From IMG/VR virus record IMGVR_UViG_3300046747_000326, positions 1-29,460 of that record: a DNA stretch of 29,460 nucleotides; one strand, written 5' to 3'. Position numbers and translations under genes: made by a program. Of the stretch, positions 1 to 8,693 are shown in pieces. The notes under the pieces are model-generated. The model was given only the letters and a program-made list of their open reading frames with translations, was not told the origin of the DNA and searched no databases. The stretch comes from a virus. How positions within the stretch are numbered: position 1 is the stretch's first letter; each line of letters begins with the position of its first letter.

Positions 1-370
1 GTACGAAGTTCTGAAGCCCGGCGGCCGAGACGAAGAGCCGCCCCTCGCCGACCGGCGCCGGCACGCACATCGCGATGTGGCCATGACCGTCGGGATTCGA
101 CCAGCTCGCGATGGTTGGGTACCCAAGGGCCGCCCGCTGCCGTGCCGTCTCAGAGTCGACGTGCATCCAGCCGGCGAGCTGGCCTTCGGGCGAGAGCAGC
201 CACTCGTGCTGCTTGTTCGCGAGCATCGGCGGGATGGCGCACCCGAGCGCCGCTGTGCAGCACGTGACGTAGCAGTTGCAGACGGTCACGCCATCGCGGG
301 CGAGAAATGCGAAGTTGTTCACTACGTCGATGCCGGAGATGAGGCCAAGGGCGGCGTCTGGAGTGCGCAT
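1..370 (-). CDS. Endolysin-like peptidoglycan hydrolase, 3' end cut by window edge
   Basis: The frame is open from an ATG at 370 through 123 codons to the window edge, so the C-terminus is missing. The translation has a Cys-Asn pair at residues 31-32 (Val-Cys-Asn-Cys-Tyr), an Ala-Leu-Gly-Cys-Ala-Ile-Pro stretch near 40-46, a Glu-Trp-Leu at 56-58, and Gly-His-Gly-His-Ile-Ala at 95-100. A nucleophilic Cys followed about 65 residues later by a His in a Gly-His-Ile-Ala context is the layout of papain-like (CHAP or NlpC/P60 type) cell-wall amidases or endopeptidases, which cut peptidoglycan to release phage. It directly follows a small one-helix membrane protein, the usual holin-endolysin order; its ATG overlaps the TAA of that gene by one base. 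No signal peptide is seen, so release would need the holin. The enzyme class is inferred from motifs; the bond cleaved is unknown. Confidence 0.7.
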   Translation of the reverse strand, partial: MRTPDAALGLISGIDVVNNFAFLARDGVTVCNCYVTCCTAALGCAIPPMLANKQHEWLLSPEGQLAGWMHVDSETARQRAALGYPTIASWSNPDGHGHIAMCVPAPVGEGRLFVSAAGLQNFV

Positions 371-654
371 TATCGCCGCCTCGATTTCGGGACGTAGATG
401 TCCAGCCGCGAGTGCGCCGCCTCGGCAATCTTCTTGGCTTCGGCGATGGCAGCCACGAGCTCATCGTGACGCTTGTCGGCGCGCTCCTCGCGCGACTCAA
501 GAGCCACCTCCATCTTGTCGAGGCGCTTTTCCATCGAGTCGAGCTTTTGCCCGAAGCTGCCGAAGAGCAGGCGCACGGCTAGACCCGAGAGGCCTCCGCC
601 GCCGATGAGGGCAACGCCGTGAGTGACCGCAGATTGCATGAGGTCATCAGCCAT
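370..654 (-). CDS. Holin candidate: one membrane helix plus coiled coil
   Basis: This 94-residue protein has a hydrophobic, glycine-rich segment at about residues 9-33 that could span the membrane once. A charged, heptad-like region follows at about 34-80 (Lys-Leu-Asp-Ser-Met-Glu-Lys-Arg and onward), and the tail is basic (Ser-Arg-Arg-Arg). A single short helix with a charged cytoplasmic tail, immediately upstream of a lytic enzyme, is typical of small phage holins, which form the membrane lesion that times lysis. The ATG at 654 has a GAGGAG sequence about 7 bases upstream and overlaps the preceding gene by 8 bases. The holin role rests on context and topology only; it could also be a membrane-anchored virion or lysis accessory protein. 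Confidence 0.5.
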   Translation of the reverse strand: MADDLMQSAVTHGVALIGGGGLSGLAVRLLFGSFGQKLDSMEKRLDKMEVALESREERADKRHDELVAAIAEAKKIAEAAHSRLDIYVPKSRRR

Positions 655-877
655 CGTCCGGCTCCTCGTGGTGTCTCTCTTCTGCCTCGTGCCGCTTCTC
701 TTCTGCCTCGAGCGTTTTAAGCATGATGTCTACGGTCGAGTTGATGTGGCCCATCATGTCGCGCACGTGCTTGAGCTCGTCGCGGACACTTCGAAGCTCG
801 TCGAACATGAGCTTCCTGAGGCTCATGTGGTTGGCCTCGGCGTCGGAAATTCGCGACTCGAGCTCGACGTGCGTCAA
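647..877 (-). CDS. Small charged coiled-coil protein, unknown role
   Basis: This 76-residue protein is almost entirely charged and helical in appearance: Glu-, Arg-, His- and Asp-rich, with Leu/Met/Ile at heptad-like spacing from about residue 5 to 60. It has no hydrophobic segment. It probably starts at TTG 877, because a GAGGTG sequence lies 4 bases upstream and no ATG is available before Met18. The charged helical part resembles the cytoplasmic half of the next gene (the holin candidate), so it could be a soluble partner or antiholin-like regulator, but no family is recognised. It lies between tail-tip genes and the lysis pair. Confidence 0.55.
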   Translation of the reverse strand: MTHVELESRISDAEANHMSLRKLMFDELRSVRDELKHVRDMMGHINSTVDIMLKTLEAEEKRHEAEERHHEEPDDG

Positions 878-878
878 T

Positions 879-1121
879 CTACACCTCGAGACCGTTGGCT
901 ATGCGTAGCGCCTGGAGTGCCGCTGCAGCCATGTTGCTGAGCACGGCGACGCCACTTCCGAATGGCTTGGACGTCGAGATCTGCTCAGTGAACCCGGCAC
1001 CGTCGTCAGCCGTTCCGTACGCCGTGACGATGTAAGAGCCGTCTTGCTGCAGGAAGACGGTGAAGCTCGTCAGCTTAGCCGAGGCTCCAAGGAATGTGAC
1101 GGTCTTGTTTTGGATTGCCAC
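879..1121 (-). CDS. Small unknown protein near tail appendage genes
   Basis: The 80-residue product starts at GTG 1121, supported by a GAGGAG Shine-Dalgarno sequence about 5 bases upstream. The first half alternates hydrophobic and polar residues (Thr-Val-Thr-Phe-Leu, Phe-Thr-Val-Phe-Leu, Tyr-Ile-Val-Thr-Ala-Tyr), as in a small beta sheet. The second half contains an alanine- and leucine-rich helix near residues 62-75. It has no signal peptide or membrane segment. Its position between putative tail appendage genes and the lysis genes suggests a small virion or appendage-associated protein, but no family is recognised. Confidence 0.55.
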   Translation of the reverse strand: MAIQNKTVTFLGASAKLTSFTVFLQQDGSYIVTAYGTADDGAGFTEQISTSKPFGSGVAVLSNMAAAALQALRIANGLEV

Positions 1122-1130
1122 GATGTCTCC

Positions 1131-1781
1131 TCAGTATGCCAAGGCGATGCACAACATGTGGTCGTTCGCCGACCAGTTGCCAGCCACGCCGGTGGTTCGC
1201 ACGTAGTTTGTGAATGTCGCCGTGGTTTGAGTTGAGCCTGTTTGGCCAAGAACGTTCGCATCTGGATGGGTGATGTTCTGCATATAAACAACCCACCCAG
1301 TCGTGGCCGATGGCAGTGTGATGGTGCCAGTTGATGCCGCGGCGCCCAGGTTGATTTCGAACACCGCCGAGCCGTTGTTGGACACGACCGAGGCACCAGC
1401 CCCCGCCACAATTGTTGGAGCGGTGACGGACATCAGCAGCCTTGACGCAAGCTGCATCCCTACGCCAGCCACGTTCACGCCAAAATTGAACACCCAGAAC
1501 GAACCGCCGCCAAGCATTTGGGCGACGAGCGACGTGTTGCTGTAGAAATCTAGGGCCCCGGAGGGATTCGAGTAGACGGCGGTGCCAGCACCAGCCGCTC
1601 CCGCGAGCTTATTGCTGCCGCTGAAGTTGGCTGTGCCGCCAGACGGAAGGACCCAGTCCGCCGCAGTGGTCGAGGTGGCCGTAAGTGTCTTGGCGACGAT
1701 GTCTTGGCCGACGAGCTGCGCAATGGTCGCAGCCACGGAGTTGCCAAACGACTTCAGGCCGCCGCTGCCGAAGAGCCCCAT
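1131..1781 (-). CDS. Probable tail appendage / fibre-tip protein
   Basis: This is 216 residues from ATG 1781; a longer in-frame start at 1877 would overlap the upstream gene by almost 100 bases and adds Arg/Ser/Pro-rich out-of-frame-like sequence, so it was rejected. The sequence is Gly-, Ala-, Ser- and Thr-rich with low charge, typical of beta-structured extracellular phage proteins. A hydrophobic middle (about residues 95-130) is followed by a repetitive beta-like C-terminal part ending in Ala-Leu-Ala-Tyr. The composition and a Thr-Gly-Trp-(x)3-Met pattern fit the C-terminal domains of phage fibre or appendage proteins. It lies one base after the stop of the preceding gene. Receptor binding is inferred from composition and position, not from a recognised domain. 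Confidence 0.6.
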   Translation of the reverse strand: MGLFGSGGLKSFGNSVAATIAQLVGQDIVAKTLTATSTTAADWVLPSGGTANFSGSNKLAGAAGAGTAVYSNPSGALDFYSNTSLVAQMLGGGSFWVFNFGVNVAGVGMQLASRLLMSVTAPTIVAGAGASVVSNNGSAVFEINLGAAASTGTITLPSATTGWVVYMQNITHPDANVLGQTGSTQTTATFTNYVRTTGVAGNWSANDHMLCIALAY

Positions 1782-1782
1782 G

Positions 1783-2310
1783 TCAGAACAGCTCCGTGCA
1801 GACGAGCGAGGCGGTGCCGCTCGCGGAAATCCACTGCAGCCAACCGGTCGTCGAATGCATGATGACGAGCCGGACATCTCCGGCCTGCAGAGGTACGCCA
1901 GGGAACGTGTTGGCGGCTGGCGGAATCGTCGTGTTGAGCGCCACCGTCCAGTAAGCCGGCGAGCCGACGAGCGGCGAGTCCGAGGCCATGAGTGAGCCAG
2001 CCGCCACTGCGTTGACGAGGTATGCGCGGCCCGCCATGGAGCCGATCAGCTGCCTGGATACGCCGTCTGGGTTGAGCGTGCCAGTGGCGAACGGCGTCGC
2101 CGTGGTGACGTTGTTCACGGCCGCGCCGGTCGAAGTGAGCACGCCGCTGCCCGGCGCTTGACCGAGCGCTGCGAGCGCCTGGGTCGAGAGCGTGCCGGGC
2201 ACGGTCGCGCCATTTGTGAGTCCCGGAAACAGCGGGAACATCGGGCAGCCGTTGGTGATGGTGATGAGGTCCTTTTCGTTGAAGGGCCTCGACGGGTTAG
2301 AGCTGGGCAT
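1783..2310 (-). CDS. Probable virion structural / tail appendage protein
   Basis: This 175-residue protein is rich in Gly, Ala, Thr, Ser and Pro, with few charged residues after the first 20. It ends in a beta-like segment (Val-Arg-Leu-Val-Ile-Met, then Thr-Gly-Trp-Leu-Gln-Trp). The Thr-Gly-Trp motif is shared with the next gene down, suggesting a related fold or location in the particle. The ATG at 2310 shares one base with the upstream TGA (TGATG coupling). No catalytic motif, signal peptide or membrane helix is seen. A virion role is inferred from low charge, composition and position between the internal virion proteins and the lysis genes. Confidence 0.6.
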   Translation of the reverse strand: MPSSNPSRPFNEKDLITITNGCPMFPLFPGLTNGATVPGTLSTQALAALGQAPGSGVLTSTGAAVNNVTTATPFATGTLNPDGVSRQLIGSMAGRAYLVNAVAAGSLMASDSPLVGSPAYWTVALNTTIPPAANTFPGVPLQAGDVRLVIMHSTTGWLQWISASGTASLVCTELF

Positions 2311-2543
2311 CAGCCCCTCCCGCGCCGGCTCATGGCGTCAGCGAAGCCGCCGAGACGCCGTATGTGCATGGTGGAGTCCCGCTGGGCGGTCGACTCGCTC
2401 TCGTCGTCGTTGTCGTCCAGCAGCGTTTCGGCCGCATCGTCGACAGCCTCGCCACCGGTCGAGTAGCCATCGGCGTCGACGGCCCCGCCGCAATGACGGC
2501 ACATGAGGCCACCGCTCTCCATCTTTTCGACGTGCTCAGGCAT
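2310..2543 (-). CDS. Small acidic protein with a Cys-x2-Cys-Gly-Gly motif
   Basis: This is 77 residues from ATG 2543, which has a GGAG sequence 6 bases upstream; a slightly longer start at 2561 lacks that support. Residues 14-19 read Met-Cys-Arg-His-Cys-Gly-Gly, followed by Asp-Ala-Asp-Gly-Tyr. The centre is very acidic (a run of Asp/Asn/Glu near 42-51) and the C-terminus is basic (Ser-Arg-Arg-Gly-Arg-Gly). One Cys pair could bind metal only with other ligands or by dimerisation. The gene overlaps the end of the large upstream gene by 8 bases. The function is unknown; its position suggests a late accessory or virion-associated protein. Confidence 0.6.
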   Translation of the reverse strand: MPEHVEKMESGGLMCRHCGGAVDADGYSTGGEAVDDAAETLLDDNDDESESTAQRDSTMHIRRLGGFADAMSRRGRG

Positions 2544-4920
2544 CGCCAGCTCCAATCTCACGCTGCTGCTGAGGCAACGCGGTACGCGCTGCCAACGTCT
2601 GCTCGCTGCGTGAGACTGGTTTTCTGGCTACGTCCGACGACTGAGACTTACCACGGCTGGCGGCTTGATTGCTCGCGATGGCCGCCTGCGACTGCGAGCC
2701 GTCGACATCGATGCCGCTCAGCAGAGACAGCATCATCTTGGCCCGATACGGCACGTTCTTGGGCCCCTCGGCGATGCGTTCGAGCGCCTTGTCTGACATC
2801 GCTCGCGCAAGGCCCGGATAGACCGCCCTGAGGGCCTCCATTTGAGTGCTGGTGAGGGTGCCGGCCGCCGCGTGGCGCATGACGGTGCGCAGGGGGTCCC
2901 TCACGACTTCCACCTTCTGGGCATATGTGTGCCGCTCGGCCTCGCTGGTGTGCCACTTCGGCGCCATCGGCCCCGCAGGCGCGGGCACCGCTGCCGCCCG
3001 GGCGAGGTACTTCACGGCGCTCACAGCGCGCTGCGTCATAGCCTGCGTGACGCCCGGGGCGACGGCGGCCACCTGGCCGGAGTTCTCGGCGACGAGCTCT
3101 GCGACGCGCTGGGGATTGGCGGCGAGGCCGGCCATCTCATTCACGAGCGCGTCGTGCGCCTCGGGGCGCTCCCGCCGCATGCGCTTGGCGCCGTGGTCCT
3201 GCGAGGCGTGGGCGGCCTCGACGGGCGAGTGCGGCGCTCGGTCGCCATCCATGACGCGGTCGATGTGGCGGTCGATTTCATCATCGTGGTCCTCGATGTG
3301 TTGATTGAGCACGTCGAGATGCCGGCCGCGGTCGGAGTTCGACCGCTGCTCTTTATCGCCGCCCAGGAGGTCGGACGCGGCGAGGCCCTCGGCGGCAGGA
3401 AGCGCGCCCGTGGCGCTGCGTTGGAGCGTCGCGGCAAGGAGCGGCTCGAGGCCGCCTCCCTGTCGAGCGGCCAGCCCCTCAAGCGCATTGGTCGCGAGCG
3501 CCGGCCCGCGCTCGCGCATCAATTTGTTGCCGACGGCTCCGGCCGCGCCCAGAACGGCTCCGACCGGACCGGTGGCCAGATGCGAAAGCCCAGACGCGCC
3601 TAGGTAGTCGGTCAGCGAAAAGGTGCGGTTGCCGAGCAACGCCTTGGCGCCGCGCTTGCCCCACTTCTCGGCCTCAGCGAACGAGCCGTAGAGGTCTTTC
3701 GCCTTCTGGAACTTGGCGAACTCCTCCGGCAGCGTGACAGCCTTGAGTTGCGTATCTATCTCGTCTCGGAAGATGCCCACGGCCTGCTTCATGAGCTTCA
3801 GCTTCGCGTCAGCGTCGCTCTTGTAGTTGATTTCGCCCTGCATCGTCGACTTGAGCTCGTTGACGTCTCGGAAGCCGCCGCCCTTCGCCGCCGTACGTTC
3901 GAGCTGGGTAATCTTCTTCTCGAGCTGCGCGCCGATGATGTCTTTCTCTGCCTCATTCAGACCGTCATGGAATGCGCGCAGCCGCGCGATGCCGCGTGCG
4001 AAGTCGAACTTGGGGCCGCCGCTGGTGTCGATGGCGTCGAGCACGGCGCCGATGTCCTGCCCAGCCAGCTCTTTTGCCGCTTTGATTTTCGGCAGGATGT
4101 CGATGGCGCGGTCCGTCTTGCCGATGATGCCGGAGTCGATGACGTCGCGGGCGATGGCGCGTATTTCCTCCTTCTCCATGCCCTTGAACGACGACTGAAT
4201 TCCGCCGATCGCCTTGGCTGCGAAGTCCTCCGACGTCGTCTTGAGCAGCTTGCCGATGCCGCCCGTGGCCTCGTTCACCGCGTCGCCGAGTGCACCGCCA
4301 GCTACGCCGCCAACAGAACCGAGTACGCCGCCGAGGCCCACATGCGAGATGAGCTTTTCTGCTGCGAGATTTGGGTCGCCAAGCGCCGCCTCGGTGACAG
4401 CGTTTCCGGCGCCAAAGAGCGAACCCTCGACGCCACCGGCCACCACGCGCCCCAGCATGCGCCCGCCAAGCGACGTAGCCTTGGCCAGCCCGGCACCTTC
4501 CTGGGCCGCACGCCCGAGCCTCGCCACCAACGCAGGCCCAGAAGCCTCTTGCAGGCCAGGAACGAAAAGCGACGCCGTCGTGCCGGCGACGTCGCCGACC
4601 GTCGAGGCGAGCGGGTTCTCTTCCTTGAGCCCTCGAAGCGTCGACCTGTCTACGACGCCGAGCGCTGGGCCTACGACGTCAGAGAGGCCGACGGTGGCGC
4701 CGCGCACGGCTCCGGCGGCTCCGGCAGCAATTGGTCGGTCACCGAACTTCAGTTGCGAATGGAACTTGGCCTGCTCATCGGCGCTCTGTAAGCGTGCGCC
4801 TTGAGCGAGCGCCTTCTCGTAGTTCTCGCTGCGCACCGATGCGAGCGAGCCATCGGGCTTCACGACCGGGATGCGGTCGGCCGGCAGCACGTCGGCAAGC
4901 AGGTCGGGCGCGTCAGCCAT
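2536..4920 (-). CDS. Large internal virion (ejection) protein, third of three
   Basis: This 794-residue protein has long Gly/Ala-rich, weakly hydrophobic segments at about residues 64-95 and 135-215, and again near 440-475, separated by charged helical stretches (about 225-430). The second half is polar and helical, with a His/Asp-rich patch near 530-565 and a Gln/Ser-rich C-terminus. Amphipathic helical proteins with membrane-active glycine-rich segments, encoded after the tail tube genes of short-tailed phages, are usually internal proteins. They are ejected with the DNA and build a conduit across the envelope. The ATG at 4920 is coupled to the preceding stop. No lysozyme or transglycosylase motif was found. 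The family is inferred from position, size and composition. Confidence 0.65.
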   Translation of the reverse strand: MADAPDLLADVLPADRIPVVKPDGSLASVRSENYEKALAQGARLQSADEQAKFHSQLKFGDRPIAAGAAGAVRGATVGLSDVVGPALGVVDRSTLRGLKEENPLASTVGDVAGTTASLFVPGLQEASGPALVARLGRAAQEGAGLAKATSLGGRMLGRVVAGGVEGSLFGAGNAVTEAALGDPNLAAEKLISHVGLGGVLGSVGGVAGGALGDAVNEATGGIGKLLKTTSEDFAAKAIGGIQSSFKGMEKEEIRAIARDVIDSGIIGKTDRAIDILPKIKAAKELAGQDIGAVLDAIDTSGGPKFDFARGIARLRAFHDGLNEAEKDIIGAQLEKKITQLERTAAKGGGFRDVNELKSTMQGEINYKSDADAKLKLMKQAVGIFRDEIDTQLKAVTLPEEFAKFQKAKDLYGSFAEAEKWGKRGAKALLGNRTFSLTDYLGASGLSHLATGPVGAVLGAAGAVGNKLMRERGPALATNALEGLAARQGGGLEPLLAATLQRSATGALPAAEGLAASDLLGGDKEQRSNSDRGRHLDVLNQHIEDHDDEIDRHIDRVMDGDRAPHSPVEAAHASQDHGAKRMRRERPEAHDALVNEMAGLAANPQRVAELVAENSGQVAAVAPGVTQAMTQRAVSAVKYLARAAAVPAPAGPMAPKWHTSEAERHTYAQKVEVVRDPLRTVMRHAAAGTLTSTQMEALRAVYPGLARAMSDKALERIAEGPKNVPYRAKMMLSLLSGIDVDGSQSQAAIASNQAASRGKSQSSDVARKPVSRSEQTLAARTALPQQQREIGAGDA

Positions 4921-6848
4921 CAGTCGTACACGTCCTCGGGGTCAGCAGGTGCCGATGCGCCACCTTTCGCCCATTTGGCCGCAATGGTACGGCGCAGATT
5001 GCGCAGGTCGTCGGCGCCGGCGCCGCTTGGCGTGTCCGAGCCAGGCACCACACCCTTGATGGTCTGCATCGCCTCCTCCATGGTGCGCGGCGGCTTCGCT
5101 CCTGGACCACGAATGGCAGTAGCGATGGTGAATGCGTCCGTCTGGGCCTGTTGGTCGTACTCGTCGGCCGCGGACCCAGGAAGATGCTTGGTGGCGAACG
5201 AGAACGCGCCCGTCTTCTTGAACTTGTCGGAGAGGCGGTCGATGGCCGCGACGGCATCCAGGCCAGGGTTTGCGGCAGGCCCCTTTGCGCCTGCCATTGT
5301 CTTCGCTGCGCGCGCCTCGAGCTCGTGCGTTTCGGCCAGTGTCTTGCCGGCCTCGAGACGGTTCTTCAGGGCCGCCTGCCGAGCCGCTGCCGCTCCGGCC
5401 AGCGCGTTCTGCCGGGCGATGGGGTCGGCAGCCGTGGCAGCCGCCTTCTCGAACTCGAGCGCGATGTTTTCGTGCGCCGACGATTTCGCCATATTGAACG
5501 CGGCCTGCTCATCGTTGGTGAGCTCGCGGGCCATCGAGTAATGCGTCTGATACCCCTCGACGGCCGCCTTTCCGCGCTGCAGACGGATGTTGTGCTCCGC
5601 CTTCTGCGCCTCGAGGTCTCGCGTCACGGCGTTGTCGAGCATCTGCGCCGCACGATTCTGCCCGTCGGCACCGGCGCCGATGGCCCCGAGCGCGAGGCCA
5701 ATGATGGTGGAGATTTTACCAGCCGTTGACTTCGAGGCCCAGAGCCGGCCCGGGTCTATCTCGGTCGACATCCTCGCGTTCTCGTCGACCTGTGCGAGGT
5801 GTTTCGCGAGTACTTCCTTGGCCTGCATTTGCGACGCCTCGAGAGCCTTCTTGCGTTCGAGCTCGATGGTGCGAGCTTGGTCCTGTGCTGCCGCAATGGC
5901 CGCGACCTTCGACCGCGCCTCCTGTGCCTGGGCCTCTCCAATCAGTTCGTATGGTGACTTCTCTGCCGGCGCTGGCGTCTCGGGGTTGATGCCGGCACGG
6001 TCGAATGCACCAGCGAGCGTCGGAGCGGTCGCCGAGGTGGCAGCCGGTCGCGCCGCCGTCTTGCTGGGCACCGGCGCCGTGCGCGGCGGCGCTACGGTGG
6101 CTGCCGCGGCCGGAGCTGGCGCTGGGGCGGACTGTGGGCGGACCATCGTCTCGCCACCCTCACCACCCCCGCTCACCGCGCCCTGTCCGGTGTCCGGCGG
6201 TCCGCCGCCAGCTCCGGAGCCGCCGGCCCACGGTGCTCCCTCGCGACGGGCCTGTTCGACCATGGCCGGCGGGAGGGATTCGCGACTACCCTCGAGCGCC
6301 CTGGCGAACGGCGAGAAGTACCGCTCCTTCATGGCCTGGGCCCAGTCCTGCTCCGTCGGAGCGCGCGTCGGCTGCTCGCCACCGCCGCCGGCTGAGCCCC
6401 CATCGGCGTAGCCGGGAATCGCCCCACCGTGCGCGCGCTGCACCTCGAGGTCTGGAACGCGCTCGTCTGCGGACTGGCGGTGGGTCGCTCTGGTCGAGAG
6501 CGCCCCGGACGCGGCAGGTCGGCTCGCGCCACTCGCGCGGTAGCCCGCAGCCGGGCCGTGCATGTCGGTGCCTCCGCCTGCCTGAGGCGAATCCTCGCGT
6601 GGCGAACGCGGCGCAATGGCCGGCTCGCTGACATCCATTGTCAGGCCCTCCGGCCCCTCGATGCGTGCGACGGTCTGTTGCCGGCTCTTCTGGCGCTCGA
6701 GGTCGGCGCGCGCCGCGCCGCCGTCTGCCATGCCGCGAATCTTGGTGTGCATCTCCGGAGAGAGCCCGAACTTGGGGACGCGAAACTCTGCCTTCCCGTC
6801 GTGCATCCGGAAATGGTCGCCATTCTCCTCGAGCATGCGCGGCTTCAT
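4920..6848 (-). CDS. Large internal virion (ejection) protein, second of three
   Basis: This 642-residue protein shows three zones. An N-terminal 160 residues carries several Asp-Gly-Gly or His-Gly-Gly turns (for example near 41-44 and 140-156). A low-complexity Pro/Ala/Gly linker occupies about 195-290. A long alanine-rich helical region (about 295-560) contains one hydrophobic segment at about 376-395 (Ile-Ser-Thr-Ile-Ile-Gly-Leu-Ala-Leu). The linker and helical parts fit an extended protein that unfolds to pass through the portal. Its ATG overlaps the previous gene by 4 bases (ATGA). It shares the Gly-Gly turn motifs with the upstream protein, suggesting partners in one internal complex. 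No enzymatic motif is seen. Confidence 0.65.
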   Translation of the reverse strand: MKPRMLEENGDHFRMHDGKAEFRVPKFGLSPEMHTKIRGMADGGAARADLERQKSRQQTVARIEGPEGLTMDVSEPAIAPRSPREDSPQAGGGTDMHGPAAGYRASGASRPAASGALSTRATHRQSADERVPDLEVQRAHGGAIPGYADGGSAGGGGEQPTRAPTEQDWAQAMKERYFSPFARALEGSRESLPPAMVEQARREGAPWAGGSGAGGGPPDTGQGAVSGGGEGGETMVRPQSAPAPAPAAAATVAPPRTAPVPSKTAARPAATSATAPTLAGAFDRAGINPETPAPAEKSPYELIGEAQAQEARSKVAAIAAAQDQARTIELERKKALEASQMQAKEVLAKHLAQVDENARMSTEIDPGRLWASKSTAGKISTIIGLALGAIGAGADGQNRAAQMLDNAVTRDLEAQKAEHNIRLQRGKAAVEGYQTHYSMARELTNDEQAAFNMAKSSAHENIALEFEKAAATAADPIARQNALAGAAAARQAALKNRLEAGKTLAETHELEARAAKTMAGAKGPAANPGLDAVAAIDRLSDKFKKTGAFSFATKHLPGSAADEYDQQAQTDAFTIATAIRGPGAKPPRTMEEAMQTIKGVVPGSDTPSGAGADDLRNLRRTIAAKWAKGGASAPADPEDVYD

Positions 6849-8689
6849 GCGGCCTTCTTTCCGAGCGAGCGCAGGAAGCGGTGCGTCCGGGCCCGTTCGT
6901 CGTCGTCCACAATGATGCCGCCGTGCGCATGGCCTTCGCCGATCGCCCCGCCGTCCGGCCCATTGTCACTGCCGCCGCCCATATCGGTCGCTCCGCTCGT
7001 GTCTTCGCCGGCCCCCGATGAAACGGAGTCCTCGCCCAATGCCCCGCCACCGGTGCCTCCGCTTCCGTCACCCATGTCTGTCGCCCCGGGCTCACCGCGC
7101 CCACGGAGCTGGCTCGCGAGCGCTGCCGCGCCCTGTCCAGCGCCCGACACGAGCCCCTGAATCAGCTTCTGATTTGAGAGGTTCACGCCGATGTTGCCGA
7201 GCGTGTTTCTCCACTCTGCCTGCTGCTGTGCCTGCGCCGTGGCGAGGTCTCGCCCGCGAAGCGCCGAGAGCAGATTGGCGTTCTGACGGTTCGCGCCCTC
7301 CGCCTCCTTCTGCGACTCTCCAGCCGCCTCGCCGCCGGCCCGCTGCTGCTGCGCGACGCTGGCGCTCATGGCCGCCGCGTCGTTGCGAGCCTTTGACTGC
7401 TGGGCCTGCATGGCGCCGGCAATCGAGTCGTCGGCTGCATTGGTGACGAGCTGGGGCGCGACCGACGGTCCGCCGCCGCCTGCTCGAGCCGAGAGGAGGT
7501 CAGAGAGCGACCGCGTCGAGGCTCGGTTTTGGTCGATGGCGCTCGTATCGAGGAGCCCGCCGTTTTCGATGCTCGGGGCCATCGTGGGCATGCCCGTCCA
7601 CGTGAAGCCGCGATTGGTGGGGTCGTCCTGCCCGGGTTGCCACGTCGGGCCGCCGCCCGCGAGATGCTGGGCGCTGCCACGCTCGGCAACTGCCCGAGCG
7701 AATGCCGCGGCTTTGTCGGGGTCCTTGGCTGCGGAGATGGGAACGACAATCTCCTTCGGCGACAGCATGGCTGGCACGGTGTCGTTGCGAGAGTCGTCGC
7801 CGAAGATGAGTGGCTGGCCCGGCACCTCGCCGCCGTCCGAGAAGAGCGACATGAAGGCTTGGCCGGCCGCGTTTGCATAGCCGAGTGTCGCTTTCTGTCC
7901 CTCTTCATTCAGTGCCTGATTCGCCTCGTGCACGCCTTGGCGGGCACCGGCGCTCGAGGCCGACTGCGCGATATCCTGGTTCCCTTCGTTGCTCTGCATG
8001 GCCGCGAGCTGGTCGGTCGCACGCTGTTTCGTCTGCGCGCGCAAAACGTTGCCCTCGCCGACCGCCCGCTGGGACGCGCCGCTCTGGGCGTTCCCGATGC
8101 TGCGCAGGGCATTGCCGATGTTGCCGCCGGTGTTTGCCTGTGACTGGCCGATGGCAGACGCGGTGGCCTGCGCTCGCTTGGTGGCGTCGTCCAGCGTCTG
8201 CTCCCAAGCGCCGCCGCCGGTGGTTGCTTGCTGCTGAAGCGAGGCCATCATGGCCTCGGTGCGTTGACGCTCGGCGTCTGAATTGGCTGTGTCGAGAGTG
8301 CCGCCGGGGACGTTCGCGGCGTTGCCGACGGTGTGGTCAAGGGCGCCGGAGAGGTCCGTCGTACCGACGACCCCGGCCTGACCCATGTAGTTTTGCGTTC
8401 GGAAGTCGTCAGCCGCCTTCTGGGCCGCGGCCGGATCGGCCACGGACTGGCCATAAAGGTCTTTGTTTGCTTGCGCTTGGTTGGCCGGAATCGTTTGCCC
8501 GGCTGAGGTGCCGGTGTCCCACGTCCAACTTCCATCGGGATTCCAATGCCCCTTGGCGCCGCCGGCCGATGCATGCGCGTAGTCCGGCCCGTTGTTCGGG
8601 TTGCGGTAGTTCGCGCTGTTCGGGTCTTGGTCGGCAGCGAACGGGTCGACCCCGCCGAGTGTGTCGTGAAAGAAGTTCCAGCCGCCCAT
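6845..8689 (-). CDS. Large internal virion (ejection) protein, first of three
   Basis: This 614-residue protein is rich in Gln, Ala, Asn and Gly. It has an Asn/Asp/Trp-rich N-terminus (about 1-60) and long Ala/Gln helical stretches (about 80-275 and 420-520). Near residues 290-320 it reads Gly-Asp-Asp-Ser-Arg-Asn-Asp-Thr-Val-Pro-Ala-Met-Leu-Ser-Pro-Lys-Glu-Ile-Val, a motif I know from phage tail and injection-associated proteins. The acidic, Gly-rich C-terminus (about 545-600) ends in a basic tail. It starts at ATG 8689, four bases after the stop of the tail hub gene. With the next two genes it forms a set of three large non-enzymatic proteins, the usual number of ejection proteins in short-tailed phages. 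Confidence 0.68.
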   Translation of the reverse strand: MGGWNFFHDTLGGVDPFAADQDPNSANYRNPNNGPDYAHASAGGAKGHWNPDGSWTWDTGTSAGQTIPANQAQANKDLYGQSVADPAAAQKAADDFRTQNYMGQAGVVGTTDLSGALDHTVGNAANVPGGTLDTANSDAERQRTEAMMASLQQQATTGGGAWEQTLDDATKRAQATASAIGQSQANTGGNIGNALRSIGNAQSGASQRAVGEGNVLRAQTKQRATDQLAAMQSNEGNQDIAQSASSAGARQGVHEANQALNEEGQKATLGYANAAGQAFMSLFSDGGEVPGQPLIFGDDSRNDTVPAMLSPKEIVVPISAAKDPDKAAAFARAVAERGSAQHLAGGGPTWQPGQDDPTNRGFTWTGMPTMAPSIENGGLLDTSAIDQNRASTRSLSDLLSARAGGGGPSVAPQLVTNAADDSIAGAMQAQQSKARNDAAAMSASVAQQQRAGGEAAGESQKEAEGANRQNANLLSALRGRDLATAQAQQQAEWRNTLGNIGVNLSNQKLIQGLVSGAGQGAAALASQLRGRGEPGATDMGDGSGGTGGGALGEDSVSSGAGEDTSGATDMGGGSDNGPDGGAIGEGHAHGGIIVDDDERARTHRFLRSLGKKAA

Positions 8690-8693
8690 GCCG

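Noticed and set aside
2842-3603. 253-codon plus-strand frame
   Set aside because: It is antisense to the ejection protein gene at 2536-4920 and shows no ribosome site or motif.
3625-3645. GGTTGCCGAGCAACG palindrome resembling the operator
   Set aside because: It lies inside the ejection protein gene, has a 3-base spacer instead of 5, and differs in the second half-site, so it is likely chance.
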